Of a stretch of 42,322 nt of DNA, positions 40,855 through 42,322 are shown one piece after another. The position numbers were made by a program, and so were the translations under genes. The DNA comes from Ardenticatenaceae bacterium (GTDB taxonomy: Bacteria > Chloroflexota > Anaerolineae > Promineifilales > Promineifilaceae): assembly GCA_011525915.1 (NCBI GenBank), contig WYBM01000001.1, forward strand, positions 1 through 42,322. The letters run 5' to 3'. The stretch's first letter is position 1, and every line of letters starts with the position of its first letter. The notes under the pieces are model-generated. The model was not told the origin of the DNA, ran no database searches, and saw only the letters and a list, made by a program, of their open reading frames with translations.

Positions 40855-41241
40855 ATGAAGTTCCGATCAGTTATTGCAATCGTTCTAACATTATGTCTAT
40901 TTCTTGTGTCTTGCATTACTGTTGAGTCAACCCCAACCCCGATCACTGATCCTTGTTTTAGAGCTCGTATAATAACCCCAAAGGTAGCTGAAAGTAAGAG
41001 CTTGGCAAATTCCGCTCCAGTTTCAAATGAAATCGAAATTGCATGGGCACCAGCGGGGTGTGTAATGACTGTTCAATCTTATCAAAACATGCAACCCGAC
41101 CCAATACGCTACTACGAAAACGTTAGTTCTGGAACAACCCTTGAACTCGGTGCACCTGATTCTGGAGTGACAGAGATTAAAATTTGGGTGGGAGGGATTG
41201 ATACACCTTCACATAGCGGGTGGGTAGTGATAACAAAGTAA
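40855..41241 (+). CDS. Putative small lipoprotein
   Basis: The 128-residue product begins with a lipoprotein signal: MKFRSVIAIVLTLCLFLVSC, where LVSC is the lipobox, so Cys20 would be lipidated. A Thr/Pro linker (STPTPITDP) and a small beta-rich domain with two further cysteines follow. ATG 40855 is preceded by AAGGAG. It lies 42 bp after the previous gene on the same strand. Family not recognised; AT-rich like its neighbours. Confidence 0.6.
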   Translation: MKFRSVIAIVLTLCLFLVSCITVESTPTPITDPCFRARIITPKVAESKSLANSAPVSNEIEIAWAPAGCVMTVQSYQNMQPDPIRYYENVSSGTTLELGAPDSGVTEIKIWVGGIDTPSHSGWVVITK

Positions 41242-41333
41242 ACGAACTTCTTACCTATGAGATGCCTCATTGATACAGAGATAAAGAGTGTGGTTCTGGG
41301 CAAGATTGTCCGACACAATAAAAGGGTGAAAGA

Positions 41334-42191
41334 GTGCTATTCAAAAGTAGACGAACCTTTATTAAACTAGCAGGAGCATCACTATTTGGCTCATTGATCA
41401 ATTGCAACCAGACTAATGCTGAAGTATCTCAAGAAGTAATCTCTACAAGTACAAGGGAGTATCAAGGTGCTGATTTTTCTGGATGGGGAGTAGCAGTTGG
41501 TGATGGTATCTACGCTGCACCCGGAGAGCCGCCAGTTAATGACGATGATATAGAAACCGTCAATCATGGTGATCATAGTGAGTTGTTAGCTAATATTCAG
41601 CAACGGGGCATAATGGCTCACAATATTACTTTCGTGAGAATGATAGAAGAGAATGCTTTTGATTTCGTGTACTCTGGTGGCTACAAATTTAGACTTCCCT
41701 ATTTGCCCTCTACAATCAATACAGACTTGAATGCTCAAACGTTGGAAGGAGGAATGTTCATTTGGGATGGAGGGAACACAAGACTAGATTATGGTTTGGC
41801 ATTTCAGTGGATGCTCAATCCTTGGGGAGGCAATGATTTTGAATTTGGTGACATTCGATGTTGGACTGATATTGACGGGGGAAAGTGGCAAAAAGTCGGT
41901 TACTTGCAACCCGATATATCTTGGCATGAACTTCGAATGGTGTTTGATTTTCGCAGGAGAACGACATCTCTTACTATAGATGGTAAATTTTATCCAAGTC
42001 GTTTTACCGGAACACCCAAACCCGAAACTTGGGGTACAGAAACTGCGCCGGGACTTCAAGCTGAAATAATTAGTATTTATCCAGGTGAGGAAGGAAACGG
42101 CACATTGCACAAAGCTGAATTTCAAGATTGGTTCTGGATTTGGGAACCATATAATTCATGTGAAGCATATCTCCCGATTGTTTTGGGGTAA
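41334..42191 (+). CDS. Secreted protein with Tat-type signal and beta-sandwich-like domain
   Basis: The N-terminus carries SRRTFIKLAGASLFGSL, a twin-arginine signal, and the mature protein of about 250 residues is rich in Trp, Gly and Asp. Segments such as LQPDISWHELRMVFDFRRRT and TTSLTIDGKFYPSRFTG resemble concanavalin/LamG-like sandwich proteins, but I cannot name a family. It ends EAYLPIVLG, a tail style seen on secreted Chloroflexota proteins. The GTG start at 41334 has AAAGGG upstream. Probably extracellular; substrate unknown. Confidence 0.6.
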   Translation: MLFKSRRTFIKLAGASLFGSLINCNQTNAEVSQEVISTSTREYQGADFSGWGVAVGDGIYAAPGEPPVNDDDIETVNHGDHSELLANIQQRGIMAHNITFVRMIEENAFDFVYSGGYKFRLPYLPSTINTDLNAQTLEGGMFIWDGGNTRLDYGLAFQWMLNPWGGNDFEFGDIRCWTDIDGGKWQKVGYLQPDISWHELRMVFDFRRRTTSLTIDGKFYPSRFTGTPKPETWGTETAPGLQAEIISIYPGEEGNGTLHKAEFQDWFWIWEPYNSCEAYLPIVLG

Positions 42192-42273
42192 CTACTTTCA
42201 CTACCGTACATTTTTAATGTGATGCTTGGGGCATACAAAAAGCCACAGGAATTTCCATAGATTCATTAAGAAA

Positions 42274-42322
42274 ATGATCGAGCAAGTCAAGACCCAATTG
42301 AAACAGGCTCAAGTCACACCGG
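42274..42322 (+). CDS. Possible start of a gene cut by the window edge
   Basis: ATG 42274 opens MIEQVKTQLKQAQVTP and continues to the end of the window. It is too short to identify. The frame has no stop upstream as far as about 42235, so it could also be part of a longer gene or a transposase. Listed only for completeness. Confidence 0.2.
   Translation, partial: MIEQVKTQLKQAQVTP

Overview
This window looks like a chromosomal segment of a Chloroflexota (Anaerolineae-like) bacterium. That is an inference from gene content: Rhs-core proteins, a CysA-type ATPase fused to Usp domains, tandem PRC-barrels, a secreted protein ending in a YLPIVL-type tail, and an exopolysaccharide cluster with no outer-membrane exporter. 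No rRNA, tRNA or CRISPR was seen. The strongest whole-window signal is the palindrome ACGGCCGT. I count about 65 copies by eye, where roughly 0.65 would be expected in random sequence of this length. It is dense from about 1 to 34.8 kb, absent from 24.8-27.0 kb, and occurs only once after 34.8 kb. It therefore works as a marker of resident versus acquired DNA.

Layout: (1) 1-9 kb holds the tail of a cation/proton antiporter, a membrane histidine kinase, a sulfate-type ABC transporter operon whose ATPase carries two Usp domains, a PRC-barrel protein, an OmpR-type regulator with its kinase, and two unrecognised membrane proteins. (2) 9-20.5 kb is an exopolysaccharide (Wzx/Wzy/Wzz-type) block: chain-length protein, four glycosyltransferases, two methyltransferases, flippase, ligase/polymerase and a TPR protein. 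It is bracketed by a 194-bp direct repeat made of the promoter, operator and first codons of a FadR-type gntR gene. The right copy is the intact gene, the left copy a truncated one. (3) 20.6-24.8 kb is the operon gntR - alkylglycerone-phosphate-synthase-like flavoprotein - glycerol-3-phosphate dehydrogenase. (4) 24.8-27.4 kb is an AT-rich insert with an Rhs toxin tip and a coupled putative immunity gene, next to a decayed rhs remnant and an ISL3-type transposase fragment.

(5) 27.5-35.1 kb returns to resident DNA: a renalase-like flavoprotein, a membrane protein, a MerR regulator with a textbook MerR operator controlling a Zn/Cd/Pb P-type ATPase, a DUF983 protein with a newly spotted 50-codon zinc-ribbon gene, RNase PH and a small acidic protein. 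(6) 35.2-40.1 kb is an acquired block. Its genes are mostly on the minus strand: PHP phosphoesterase, APH-like kinase, small membrane protein, PARG-like TIGR02452 protein and cupin. A 127-bp attC-like integron recombination site lies between the first two. The block is bracketed by outward-facing 3' remnants of the same transposase family and contains a macrolide-glycosyltransferase pseudogene. (7) 40.1-42.3 kb is AT-rich DNA encoding a membrane protein, a lipoprotein and a Tat-type secreted protein.
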